From Pectobacterium sp013449375 (GTDB lineage Bacteria > Pseudomonadota > Gammaproteobacteria > Enterobacterales > Enterobacteriaceae), in assembly GCF_048593165.1 (NCBI RefSeq), contig NZ_CP184271.1: 64,000 bases of DNA, one strand, 5' to 3'. The translations under genes were made by a program, and so were the position numbers. Numbering within the stretch: position 1 is the stretch's first letter; the number at the start of each line of letters is the position of its first letter. Positions 1-8,000 of this stretch are shown in pieces. The notes beneath the pieces are model-generated. The model was not told the origin of the DNA and ran no database searches. It saw nothing but the letters and a program-made list of their open reading frames with translations.

Positions 1-70
1 TAATTCGGCGGGAAACCCGATAGTTGTTGCTATACCGGCTTTTTCGCCAGCCAATTGATGGAAGCTCAAT
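1..70. other. Short gap upstream of hscA
   Basis: The window opens with TAA, which could be the stop codon of the preceding isc gene (hscB is expected here from enterobacterial order), but too little is present to prove it. The remaining bases lead into hscA. No promoter or terminator is evident, which agrees with hscA being read from the upstream isc operon. Confidence 0.4.
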
Positions 71-1921
71 ATGGCCTTATTACAAATTAGTGAGCCTGGT
101 CTGAGTGCCGCACCGCACCAGCGCCGTTTGGCTGTCGGTATTGATTTAGGCACCACCCATTCTCTTGTTGCTACGGTGCGCAGCGGTGAAGCCCAAACGC
201 TGGCGGATAGCGACGGACGTGACCTGTTGCCATCGGTTGTCCACTACCGTCGCGATGGGCACAGCGTTGGCTGGCAGGCGCGCGACAATGCTGCTCGCGA
301 TCCGGAAAATACCGTCAGTTCAGTCAAACGCCTGATGGGGCGATCTCTGGATGATATTCAACAGCGCTACCCGCATTTACCGTATCGTTTCCATGCCAGC
401 GATAACGGACTGCCGCTGATTCAGACACCTGCTGGTAACCTCAATCCTGTACAAGTCTCGGCGGATATTCTGTCCGCACTGGCTGCACGCGCGGAAGCGG
501 CGTTAGGCGGTGTGCCTGATGGCGTGGTGATTACCGTTCCTGCGTATTTCGATGACGCACAGCGTCAGGGCACCAAAGACGCGGCACGTCTTGCCGGGCT
601 GCACGTCTTGCGTCTGCTTAATGAGCCGACCGCCGCTGCGATTGCCTACGGGTTGGATTCCGGTAAAGAGGGCGTGATCGCCATTTACGATCTGGGTGGC
701 GGCACCTTTGATATTTCCATTCTGCGTCTGAGCCGCGGCGTTTTTGAAGTGCTGGCGACAGGCGGTGATTCTGCGCTGGGCGGTGATGATTTCGATCATC
801 TGCTGGCGGAGTGGTTGCGTGAACAGGCGGGGATTCACGATCGTGACGATCGCCAGTTGGATCATGCGCTTCGCGCTGCGGCGGTGAAAGCCAAAATTGC
901 GCTCAGCAGCACCGAGTCAGCGAGCGTGAGTGTTGCTGGCTGGCAGGGTGATATTACCCGTGAGCAGTTTGATTCGCTGATCGCTCCACTGGTGAAACGC
1001 ACGCTGCTGTCCTGCCGTCGTACGCTGAAAGACGCAGGACTGACGCCGGAAGAGGTGCTGGAAGTGGTGATGGTGGGCGGATCGACACGTGTTCCGCTGG
1101 TGCGCGAACAGGTGGGAACGTTTTTTGGTCGCACGCCGCTGACGTCGATCGATCCAGATAAGGTCGTGGCGATGGGTGCGGCGATCCAAGCGGATATTCT
1201 GGTGGGCAACAAGCCAGACAGCGACATGCTACTGCTTGATGTCATCCCCTTGTCCTTGGGGCTGGAGACGATGGGCGGATTGGTGGAAAAAATCATTCCG
1301 CGCAATACCACGATCCCGGTTGCCCGCGCACAGGAATTCACCACCTTCAAAGACGGCCAGAGCGGCATGATGATCCACGTCTTGCAGGGCGAGCGCGAAA
1401 TGGTGGCGGATTGCCGTTCGCTTGCTCGCTTCTCGTTGCGCGGCTTGCCGCCGCTGCCTGCTGGTGGGGCGCATATTCGCGTGACCTTTCAGGTCGATGC
1501 GGATGGTCTGCTGAGCGTGACGGCGATGGAGAAATCGACGGGCGTTGAGGCGTCTATTCAGGTGAAACCGTCATACGGCTTGAGCGATACGGAAATTGCC
1601 ACCATGATCACCGACTCAATGCTGAATGCGAAGGAAGATGTCGGCGCGCGTCGTCTGGCAGAGCAAAAAGTGGAGGCGGCACGCGTGCTGGAAAGTTTGC
1701 AAAGCGCGTTGGTGGCTGACGCCGAGTTATTGAGCAATGACGAAAAAGGCGTCATTGTCGCGGCATCCGAACACCTGCATACGATGATGCAGGGCAGCGA
1801 TCCCGTGGCGATTGAAGCCGCGATTAAAACAGTCGATCAACAAACCCAGGAATTCGCCGCTCGCCGTATGGATGCTTCTATCCGTCGCGCGCTGGCAGGC
1901 CATTCTGTGGATGAGGTGTAA
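71..1921 (+). CDS. hscA: Fe-S protein assembly chaperone HscA
   Basis: Specialised Hsp70 chaperone of 616 residues that, with co-chaperone HscB, uses ATP to release [2Fe-2S] clusters from the scaffold IscU in the cytoplasm. The nucleotide-binding domain shows the Hsp70 phosphate motif GIDLGTTH at residues 23-30 and DLGGGTFD at 207-214, and NEPTAAAIAYG near 184-194. The substrate-binding domain follows from about residue 390. Length matches the enterobacterial protein. fdx starts 1 base after its stop and iscX follows, the usual isc operon tail, so the gene is almost certainly cotranscribed with iscRSUA-hscB to the left of the window. Confidence 0.97.
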   Translation: MALLQISEPGLSAAPHQRRLAVGIDLGTTHSLVATVRSGEAQTLADSDGRDLLPSVVHYRRDGHSVGWQARDNAARDPENTVSSVKRLMGRSLDDIQQRYPHLPYRFHASDNGLPLIQTPAGNLNPVQVSADILSALAARAEAALGGVPDGVVITVPAYFDDAQRQGTKDAARLAGLHVLRLLNEPTAAAIAYGLDSGKEGVIAIYDLGGGTFDISILRLSRGVFEVLATGGDSALGGDDFDHLLAEWLREQAGIHDRDDRQLDHALRAAAVKAKIALSSTESASVSVAGWQGDITREQFDSLIAPLVKRTLLSCRRTLKDAGLTPEEVLEVVMVGGSTRVPLVREQVGTFFGRTPLTSIDPDKVVAMGAAIQADILVGNKPDSDMLLLDVIPLSLGLETMGGLVEKIIPRNTTIPVARAQEFTTFKDGQSGMMIHVLQGEREMVADCRSLARFSLRGLPPLPAGGAHIRVTFQVDADGLLSVTAMEKSTGVEASIQVKPSYGLSDTEIATMITDSMLNAKEDVGARRLAEQKVEAARVLESLQSALVADAELLSNDEKGVIVAASEHLHTMMQGSDPVAIEAAIKTVDQQTQEFAARRMDASIRRALAGHSVDEV

Positions 1922-1922
1922 C

Positions 1923-2258
1923 ATGCCTAAGATAGTTTTTTTACCGCATCAGGATCTGTGTCCTGAAGGGGCGGTTTTGGAAGCGGAACGCGGTGAAAGC
2001 ATTCTGGAAGTCGCTCTGCGTAACGGTATTGACGTTGAGCATGCCTGCGAGAAATCCTGCGCCTGCACCACCTGCCACTGTATCGTGCGTGAAGGGTTTG
2101 ACTCGTTGGCGGAAAGCACTGAAGAAGAAGACGACATGCTGGATAAGGCCTGGGGACTGGAACCGGAAAGTCGTCTGGGCTGTCAGGCGCGTATTGCTGG
2201 GGACGATCTGGTCGTCGAGATCCCGCGCTATACGATCAACCACGCGCGCGAACATTGA
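1923..2258 (+). CDS. fdx: ISC system 2Fe-2S ferredoxin
   Basis: Adrenodoxin-type [2Fe-2S] ferredoxin of 111 residues, the electron donor in isc cluster assembly. Four cysteine ligands are visible at residues 42, 48, 51 and 87, the same spacing as E. coli Fdx. The chosen ATG follows the hscA stop after a single base. A longer in-frame reading back into hscA at 1812 exists but gives a non-ferredoxin N-terminus and is not supported. iscX follows 21 bases later. Confidence 0.96.
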   Translation: MPKIVFLPHQDLCPEGAVLEAERGESILEVALRNGIDVEHACEKSCACTTCHCIVREGFDSLAESTEEEDDMLDKAWGLEPESRLGCQARIAGDDLVVEIPRYTINHAREH

Positions 2259-2279
2259 TTCGAATAGGGAGAAACCGTT

Positions 2280-2480
2280 ATGGGGTTAAAATGGACAGAC
2301 AGCCAGGCTATTGGTGAAGCGCTTTACGACCAGTTTCCCGATCTCGATCCGAAAACGGTGCGTTTCACGGATATGCACCAGTGGATCTGCGAACTGGATG
2401 AATTTGACGATCGACCGGACGCCTCCAATGAAAAAATTCTGGAAGCGATCCTGTTGGTCTGGTTAGATGAAGCCGACTAA
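2280..2480 (+). CDS. iscX: Fe-S cluster assembly protein IscX
   Basis: Small acidic protein of 66 residues that binds IscS and iron and tunes cluster assembly. The sequence shows the family features: an N-terminal KWTDSQAIGEAL helix, acidic patches (DLDPKTVRFTD, ELDEFDDRPD) and a C-terminal LVWLDEAD. It is the last gene of the isc operon. A purine-rich AGGGAGAA ribosome binding site lies just before the ATG, and a weak terminator-like hairpin follows at 2490. Confidence 0.95.
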   Translation: MGLKWTDSQAIGEALYDQFPDLDPKTVRFTDMHQWICELDEFDDRPDASNEKILEAILLVWLDEAD

Positions 2481-2489
2481 CATTATGAC

Positions 2490-2516
2490 GGGCTGCCTTG
2501 GGTGGCCCATTTTATT
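2490..2516 (+). terminator. Possible terminator after iscX
   Basis: An imperfect GC-rich hairpin (GGGCTGCC, short loop, GGTGGCCC with G-T pairs) is followed by ATTTTATTT. It would end the isc operon. The stem contains wobble pairs, so strength is uncertain. Confidence 0.45.
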
Positions 2517-2566
2517 TCGTGCCAAAATTCGTAACATTTTCATGTCATGATGCACGGTTTATGTAT

Positions 2567-2602
2567 CTGCAAATATGAAAAGTACCTGCAAACATGAAAA
2601 GT
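2567..2602. repeat. Tandem 17-bp direct repeat upstream of pepB
   Basis: CTGCAAATATGAAAAGT at 2567-2583 and CTGCAAACATGAAAAGT at 2586-2602 differ by one base, with a 19-base period. They lie directly upstream of the pepB ribosome binding site, where a regulator could bind or where an alternative upstream ATG (2594) could mislead start prediction. Confidence 0.6.
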
Positions 2603-2632
2603 GGCAGGAATATCCATTATCGGAGAAGCACT

Positions 2633-3943
2633 ATGACGAACAATACCATGCTGATTTCACTCTCCACGCAACCTGCTGATGCGCGCTGGGGAGAAAAAGC
2701 GACGCTGAGTGTGAATGAGCAGGGTTTTACCATTCATGTTGGAACGACGTCACTGAATGGCAAAGCTGCGCTGGCAACGATCCAGCGTGCCGCCCGTAAA
2801 ATCGACGGGCAGGGGATTAAACACGTTAAATTAGCCGGTGAAGGCTGGGATCTGGCAAACAGCTGGGCATTTTGGCAAGGGTATCGCGGGCCGAAAGGGC
2901 AAAGAACGGTTGAATGGGCGGATCTGAACGACGCCGATAAGAAAGAACTGAACGATCGTCTGAAGATTGTTGACTGGGTGCGTGACACTATCAACCTGCC
3001 TGCTGAAGATTTGGGGCCAGAACAACTGGCAACCCGCGCAGTCGATTTACTGTGTGATGTTGCCTGTGATGCCATCAGCTACCGTATCACCAAAGGTGAA
3101 GATCTGCGTGAGCAGAATTACGCCGGTCTGCACACGGTCGGTCGCGGTTCTGAACGTCAGCCGGTGCTACTGGCACTGGACTATAACCCAACGGGTAACG
3201 CGGATGCGCCGGTGTTCGCCTGTCTGGTGGGCAAAGGTATTACGTTTGATACCGGTGGCTACAGCCTGAAGCCTAGCAGCTCTATGGACTCCATGAAATC
3301 GGATATGGGCGGTGCAGCTACTCTGACTGGCGCACTGGCGCTGGCGGCGTCACGCGGTTTGCAACAGCGTGTGAAGTTGTATCTGTGCTGTGCAGATAAC
3401 ATGGTGAGCGGCAATGCGTTCCGACTGGGTGATATCATTCGCTACCGCAACGGCAAGACGGTTGAAGTCATGAACACGGATGCGGAAGGGCGTCTGGTGC
3501 TGGCGGATGGCCTGATCGATGCCTCCGAGCAGAATCCTCAGTGGATTATCGACTGCGCAACGCTGACGGGCGCAGCGAAAATGGCGCTGGGTAACGATTA
3601 TCACGCACTGTTCAGTTTTGATGATGAGTTGGTTGCGGCATTGCAGGAAAGTGCGAAAGAAGAAAACGAGCCGTTCTGGCGTCTGCCACTGGAAGAATTC
3701 CACCGTAGCCATCTGCCGTCCAGCTTTGCGGATCTGAACAATATTGCCAGTGGTGCAAACACTGCCGGTGCCAGCACGGCGGCGGCTTTCCTGTCGCACT
3801 TTGTGAAGAATTACCAGCAAGGCTGGCTGCACATCGACTGTTCCGCAACATACCGCAAAAGTGCGGTAGAGCAGTGGGCGACAGGCGCGACGGGGCTCGG
3901 TGTTCGCACGCTGGCGAATCTCTTGCTGAGCAACGCCAAGTAG
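2633..3943 (+). CDS. pepB: Aminopeptidase PepB
   Basis: Leucyl-aminopeptidase-family (M17) di-zinc or manganese peptidase of 436 residues, acting on short peptides in the cytoplasm. The family signature NTDAEGRL lies at residues 281-288, and GKGITFDTGGYS carries metal and active-site residues. The sequence aligns with E. coli PepB along its whole length. The ATG at 2633 is preferred because GGAGAAG lies just upstream and the protein then begins like PepB; the in-frame ATG at 2594 lies inside the direct repeat. Gene order iscX-pepB-sseB is the standard enterobacterial one. Confidence 0.94.
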   Translation: MTNNTMLISLSTQPADARWGEKATLSVNEQGFTIHVGTTSLNGKAALATIQRAARKIDGQGIKHVKLAGEGWDLANSWAFWQGYRGPKGQRTVEWADLNDADKKELNDRLKIVDWVRDTINLPAEDLGPEQLATRAVDLLCDVACDAISYRITKGEDLREQNYAGLHTVGRGSERQPVLLALDYNPTGNADAPVFACLVGKGITFDTGGYSLKPSSSMDSMKSDMGGAATLTGALALAASRGLQQRVKLYLCCADNMVSGNAFRLGDIIRYRNGKTVEVMNTDAEGRLVLADGLIDASEQNPQWIIDCATLTGAAKMALGNDYHALFSFDDELVAALQESAKEENEPFWRLPLEEFHRSHLPSSFADLNNIASGANTAGASTAAAFLSHFVKNYQQGWLHIDCSATYRKSAVEQWATGATGLGVRTLANLLLSNAK

Positions 3944-3994
3944 TCTGTTCAGGTCTTAAGCGTCGGTTTTTAACGTAATCATGTTGAGGAAAGT

Positions 3995-4789
3995 ATGGAG
4001 TTTTCGCCACGTAATAAACTGGAAGAAGTGTTGATTCTGGCCGCAACGGAACCCGCACATCGTCCTGAATTTTTCAGTGAACTGATGGAAGCCACGGTGT
4101 TTGTGCTGGGTACTACTGATGACGGGGATGAATCCGGCGAAGTAGTGTTGCATGCGGGCAGTAATGTGAACATCCAACACTGGGAAAAAGACGACGGCTC
4201 ATCCGCGATTCCTTTCTTCTCTTCTCTGGAAGCATTACAGAGCGTGATTACGGAAGAGGCCTCTTTTCTGGCACTGCCGACGCGTTCGCTGTTTGAAATG
4301 ACACAGGGCGTCACGCTGTTCCTCAATCCTAAACTGCCGTACGGCAAAGAGTTTTTGCCGCAGGAAATTGAACATATTCTGTCTGGCGAAGGTAGCGGTT
4401 TTGTTCAGCAGCGCGTTGTTGAAGAAGATATGCAGGTGATGCTGAGTCAGCCTGCCGAGATGCCAGCACAGATGATTGATTCCCTGACGCAGCTGTTTAC
4501 CAAGCATCGTCATGTAAAACGGGCGTTTCTGGCGCAGATTCAGGAACCGGGTGAAGAGCAGCCGCATCTGCTGATCGGCATTGATGCCGATCAGGATGAG
4601 GAAACCATCATTCGTGAAGCGGGCAGCGTCGCCAGTGATACCTTACCGGACGAGCGCCCTGTCGATCTGTGTCTGGTAAAGGAAGGCGAACCGGGGATCA
4701 GCCACTACATGATTAAACACACTACGCCGTTCTACGAGCGCAAGTGGGGCAGCTTCCTGAGGGAGTTTAAGACCACCGGCAACGCCTGA
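3995..4789 (+). CDS. sseB: Enhanced serine sensitivity protein SseB
   Basis: Protein of 264 residues matching the SseB family, named from the E. coli gene whose overexpression alters serine sensitivity; its biochemical role is not settled. The N-terminal half carries the SseB domain (EFSPRNKLEEVLILAA) and the C-terminal half the SseB C-terminal domain ending KWGSFLREFK. No signal peptide or membrane segment is seen. A GAGGAAAG ribosome binding site precedes the ATG. Position directly after pepB is conserved in enterobacteria. Confidence 0.88.
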   Translation: MEFSPRNKLEEVLILAATEPAHRPEFFSELMEATVFVLGTTDDGDESGEVVLHAGSNVNIQHWEKDDGSSAIPFFSSLEALQSVITEEASFLALPTRSLFEMTQGVTLFLNPKLPYGKEFLPQEIEHILSGEGSGFVQQRVVEEDMQVMLSQPAEMPAQMIDSLTQLFTKHRHVKRAFLAQIQEPGEEQPHLLIGIDADQDEETIIREAGSVASDTLPDERPVDLCLVKEGEPGISHYMIKHTTPFYERKWGSFLREFKTTGNA

Positions 4790-4823
4790 TACCGGGTATA
4801 AGTTTGATACAGGCGACAGCGGA

Positions 4824-5612
4824 TTACGATTTTTCCGCTGTTGCCTGCAACAGCAGTAAATCGATCAACATCACCAGATTCGATTCAAATGAGCTAATCT
4901 CGCCGGCTTCCGCCGCATAGTGAACCGCATCATCGTAGAGCCGGAAGTGCAAATCGGCCAACTCGCCTAATGAATTCAATGACGCTCGGGTAAACGCGAT
5001 CACCTTCATGCCAATGTTTTTGGCGATACGCGCCTTATCCAACACCTGCTCGGTTTCCCCACTGCGGGAAATAGCGATAAATACCTGATATTTCGGCGCG
5101 TTATTAAGAAAAATGCCCCGGCTGTCTCCTAGCCCGGAAGAGAACGCATCTTTCCCCAGCACCTGTAGCTTCTTCGCCAAATATTCGGCAAACAGGTGAG
5201 AAAACCCCGCACCGTAGAGGAAAAAGTGGCTTTCCTGTCGCAGGATAGCGCTGAAAGTCGCTCTATCCTGATGGCTAATGTAGGCAAACGTGCGCTGGTA
5301 GTTGTCGACAAAATGCTGGAAAGCATCGGGAAGTGAAGCGTCATCGGGCGTGACGACGGGTGAGGGGGAAAGCCGCGGATTATCCGTGAGCAGCGTTTTA
5401 CAGTGATAAATGAATTCACTGTAGCCGCTAAAGCCGATTTTCTGGCACAGCCGCATGATGGTTGCGGTGGAAACATAGGTCTTCTGTGCCAGCTCACGCA
5501 CCGTGATTTTTCCGATCAGCGACGAATGTTCGGCGATAAAAGCCAGCACGCGGTATTCCGCGCGGGTCAGCACCTGACCGTGCTGCATTAAGGACGCCAG
5601 CCGATTATCCAC
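4824..5612 (-). CDS. MurR/RpiR-family transcriptional regulator, probably of the alpha-glucoside genes
   Basis: Regulator of 262 residues with an N-terminal RpiR helix-turn-helix (about residues 1-75, with TVRELAQKTYVSTATIMRLC) and a C-terminal SIS sugar-phosphate-binding domain (about 115-245, with FLYGAGFSH and VFIAISRSGET). RpiR regulators sense phosphosugars. The nearest matching pathway is the GH4 6-phospho-alpha-glucosidase and PTS IICB pair upstream on the same strand, separated only by sseA, so a GlvR-like role is inferred. An operator was not identified. Starting Met fits the family N-terminus. Confidence 0.82.
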   Translation of the reverse strand: MDNRLASLMQHGQVLTRAEYRVLAFIAEHSSLIGKITVRELAQKTYVSTATIMRLCQKIGFSGYSEFIYHCKTLLTDNPRLSPSPVVTPDDASLPDAFQHFVDNYQRTFAYISHQDRATFSAILRQESHFFLYGAGFSHLFAEYLAKKLQVLGKDAFSSGLGDSRGIFLNNAPKYQVFIAISRSGETEQVLDKARIAKNIGMKVIAFTRASLNSLGELADLHFRLYDDAVHYAAEAGEISSFESNLVMLIDLLLLQATAEKS

Positions 5613-5652
5613 CCACTACCCCTAATTGACGGCAATAAAATACCGAGCAGAG

Positions 5653-6522
5653 CTAATCACGCGCAATCGGAACGTCATCGCGGCTACCCCAATCGCTCCA
5701 TGAACCGTCGTACAGCGTCACATTCGGGACATTTAACTGCGTCAGCGCCAGCACCACGACAGATGCCGTTACGCCGGAACCACAGCTGGCGACGATGGGA
5801 CGAGTGAAATCCACGCCGTGCTTATGCAGAATGGTTGCCAGCTCAGCGTTGGATTTCAGCGCACCGTTATGCACTAAATCAGTCCACGGCACGTTCAGGC
5901 TACCGGGAATATGACCGCGATGCAGGCCGGGACGCGGTTCGTCCACTTGGGCATGAAAGCGCGGAGCGGGGCGGGCATCGACAATCTGTTCTGATTTATC
6001 CCGGCTGATGGAGAGCACGTCGTCGCGTGAGCGAATCGCGCTTTCATCCAGCGTGGCATGGAACGCGGTTGGCTTTGGCGTCACATCGCCCTGTTCCAAC
6101 GGTAGGTTCTGTGCTGTCCAGCCCGACAGCCCACCGCTCAGAATGGAAACGGATGTCGCGCCGAAGGTTTGCAACATCCACCACGCGCGCGGTGCGGAGA
6201 AGAGATTGCCTTCATCGTAAATCACCAGATGTTGCTGATTATCGATCCCCAGTTTGCCCATCGCCCGCGCGAAGTCTTCGCGAGTTGGCATCATATGCGG
6301 CAGATCGGTGCTGTGATCGGATAAGGCTTCAATATCAAAAAAAACCGCGCCAGGCAGATGACCGGCACGGTATTCGGCATGAACATCACGGGTGGTGTTG
6401 CCCGGCGGCAGCATGCGGGCGTCAATGAGCGTGATACTGCTGTCATTCAAGTGGCTGGCAAGCCAGTCTGCGGAAACAAACCGCTCATGAGAAACGGGCA
6501 AATCAGAAGACGATGCTGACAT
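5653..6522 (-). CDS. sseA: 3-mercaptopyruvate sulfurtransferase
   Basis: Tandem-rhodanese sulfurtransferase of 289 residues that moves sulfur from 3-mercaptopyruvate to thiols or cyanide. The C-terminal rhodanese domain carries the active-site loop CGSGVTA, typical of mercaptopyruvate sulfurtransferases rather than thiosulfate enzymes, with the catalytic cysteine near residue 247. The N-terminal domain (about 15-135) is the inactive structural copy. The N-terminus is a few residues longer than in E. coli. A GGAGGATC ribosome binding site precedes the ATG. It lies on the same strand between the RpiR regulator and the alpha-glucoside genes but has no clear metabolic link to them. Confidence 0.93.
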   Translation of the reverse strand: MSASSSDLPVSHERFVSADWLASHLNDSSITLIDARMLPPGNTTRDVHAEYRAGHLPGAVFFDIEALSDHSTDLPHMMPTREDFARAMGKLGIDNQQHLVIYDEGNLFSAPRAWWMLQTFGATSVSILSGGLSGWTAQNLPLEQGDVTPKPTAFHATLDESAIRSRDDVLSISRDKSEQIVDARPAPRFHAQVDEPRPGLHRGHIPGSLNVPWTDLVHNGALKSNAELATILHKHGVDFTRPIVASCGSGVTASVVVLALTQLNVPNVTLYDGSWSDWGSRDDVPIARD

Positions 6523-6625
6523 AGATCCTCCACGTTGGGGCCGACGAATTCGACCCCGAATCTACCATTGATGTGCAATGATAGATGCATTGTCAGCGAT
6601 TTTCCTCCATCCGACAAGTCGCAGA

Positions 6626-7987
6626 TTATTGGGCGATACCGTCTCTATATGCTTGTTTTAATTGCGGCCAGTAATCCTGATTGGCCTCAATCATCTCATC
6701 CAGAATGGCTTTGGCATGCTGCATTGTCGGCACGGTACGGTTCAGGGTAAATGCCTGCAAGGCCTTCTCGTAGCTGCCTTCCAGCGTCGCTTCCACAAGC
6801 AACTGCTCGGATGCCAACTGCTGTTCCAGCAAGGCACGATGGAACTGCGGGACATTCCCCATCCGCACTGGTTCCGGCCCTTGTGCGGTGATATAAGCAG
6901 GCACCTCCACCATCGCGTCATACGGCAGATTGGCGATGGCACCTTTATTCTCGACAATCACCAGATGACGCTGGCGCAGATCGAACGCCAGCGAACAGGC
7001 GACATCAACAATAAACGCCCCGTGCACGCCAACGTGGAACGCATCGGGCAGAATACCGGTTTCCTTATAGCTGGCGGCCGCCGCAAACAGCTTCTTCTCA
7101 CGCCCGTCCATCACTTCATTGGCGCGCGTGTAGTCAGGATCCTGATGTTCCACGATCTGATTCGGCATCAGGTAGTACTGCAAATACGGATTCGGCACGA
7201 ACTCCGGGAAATGATCCATGACCGGTTTGATGTTGCGCCAGGTTTTCACCCACGATGGATCGGCGTGCTGCGGATCCGTATCAGCGGCATCGGCGGTCAA
7301 CAGGCCGTAGCGGGCGATGTGCTCGCGCAGTTCCGGCATACGATCGACGCCATCGACCAGCACGCGGGTAAACCAGCCGAAGTGGTTCAGCCCGAAATAG
7401 TCCACCGTGATGTCGTGACGATCGACGCCCAGCACGGCCGCAATGTTACGCATCGCGGCAACCGGCATGTCGCAGATATTCAGCACGCGGGCGTTAGGAC
7501 GCAGGCGGCGCACGCCTTCGGCAACAATGGCGGCGGGATTGGAGTAATTGACGATCCACGCCTCTTTATGCGCATAGCGTTCAACCAGATCGATCAGCTC
7601 AGCCATCGGCAGAATGGTGCGCAGGCCGTAGGCCAGTCCGCCGGGGCCACAGGTTTCCTGCCCGACGACGCCATGACGTAGCGGGATTTTCTCGTCCTGC
7701 TCGCGCATTTTGTACTGCCCGACGCGCATCTGGGCAAAGACAAAATGCGCGCCGTTAAATGCCGTTTCTGCGTCGGTTGTGACGGTAAATATGATGCTGT
7801 CACTGTGGTCGCGAATCACTTTTTCCACCACTGGCGCGATGATGTCCTGCCGCTGGCCGTCGATGTCATACAAGCGAATCTCTGCCAGCGGGAAATCCGC
7901 GAGACGTACCATCAGACTCTTTACGATGCCTGGTGTATAGGTGCTGCCGCCACCGGCAATCGTCAGAATGAATGGGGGTGTCGTCAT
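6626..7987 (-). CDS. glvA: GH4 6-phospho-alpha-glucosidase
   Basis: NAD- and divalent-metal-dependent glycoside hydrolase family 4 enzyme (453 residues) that hydrolyses 6-phospho-alpha-glucosides such as maltose 6-phosphate in the cytoplasm. The N-terminal dinucleotide fold shows AGGGSTYTPG (residues 11-20), NYSNPA at 147-152, and CDMP at 172-175. In GH4 the CDMP tetrapeptide marks alpha-glucosidases, whereas beta enzymes have CNVP. The start at 7987 is preceded by CAGGAGACTG; an upstream in-frame start at 8119 would run into the PTS gene. Only 13 bases separate it from the PTS IICB stop, so the two form an operon that imports and splits phosphorylated alpha-glucosides. Confidence 0.9.
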   Translation of the reverse strand: MTTPPFILTIAGGGSTYTPGIVKSLMVRLADFPLAEIRLYDIDGQRQDIIAPVVEKVIRDHSDSIIFTVTTDAETAFNGAHFVFAQMRVGQYKMREQDEKIPLRHGVVGQETCGPGGLAYGLRTILPMAELIDLVERYAHKEAWIVNYSNPAAIVAEGVRRLRPNARVLNICDMPVAAMRNIAAVLGVDRHDITVDYFGLNHFGWFTRVLVDGVDRMPELREHIARYGLLTADAADTDPQHADPSWVKTWRNIKPVMDHFPEFVPNPYLQYYLMPNQIVEHQDPDYTRANEVMDGREKKLFAAAASYKETGILPDAFHVGVHGAFIVDVACSLAFDLRQRHLVIVENKGAIANLPYDAMVEVPAYITAQGPEPVRMGNVPQFHRALLEQQLASEQLLVEATLEGSYEKALQAFTLNRTVPTMQHAKAILDEMIEANQDYWPQLKQAYRDGIAQ

Positions 7988-8000
7988 GATCAGTCTCCTG

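Noticed and set aside
6662..7681. 339-codon plus-strand frame
   Set aside because: It lies wholly opposite the GH4 6-phospho-alpha-glucosidase, is rich in His, Gln and Arg as expected of an antisense shadow, and resembles no protein.
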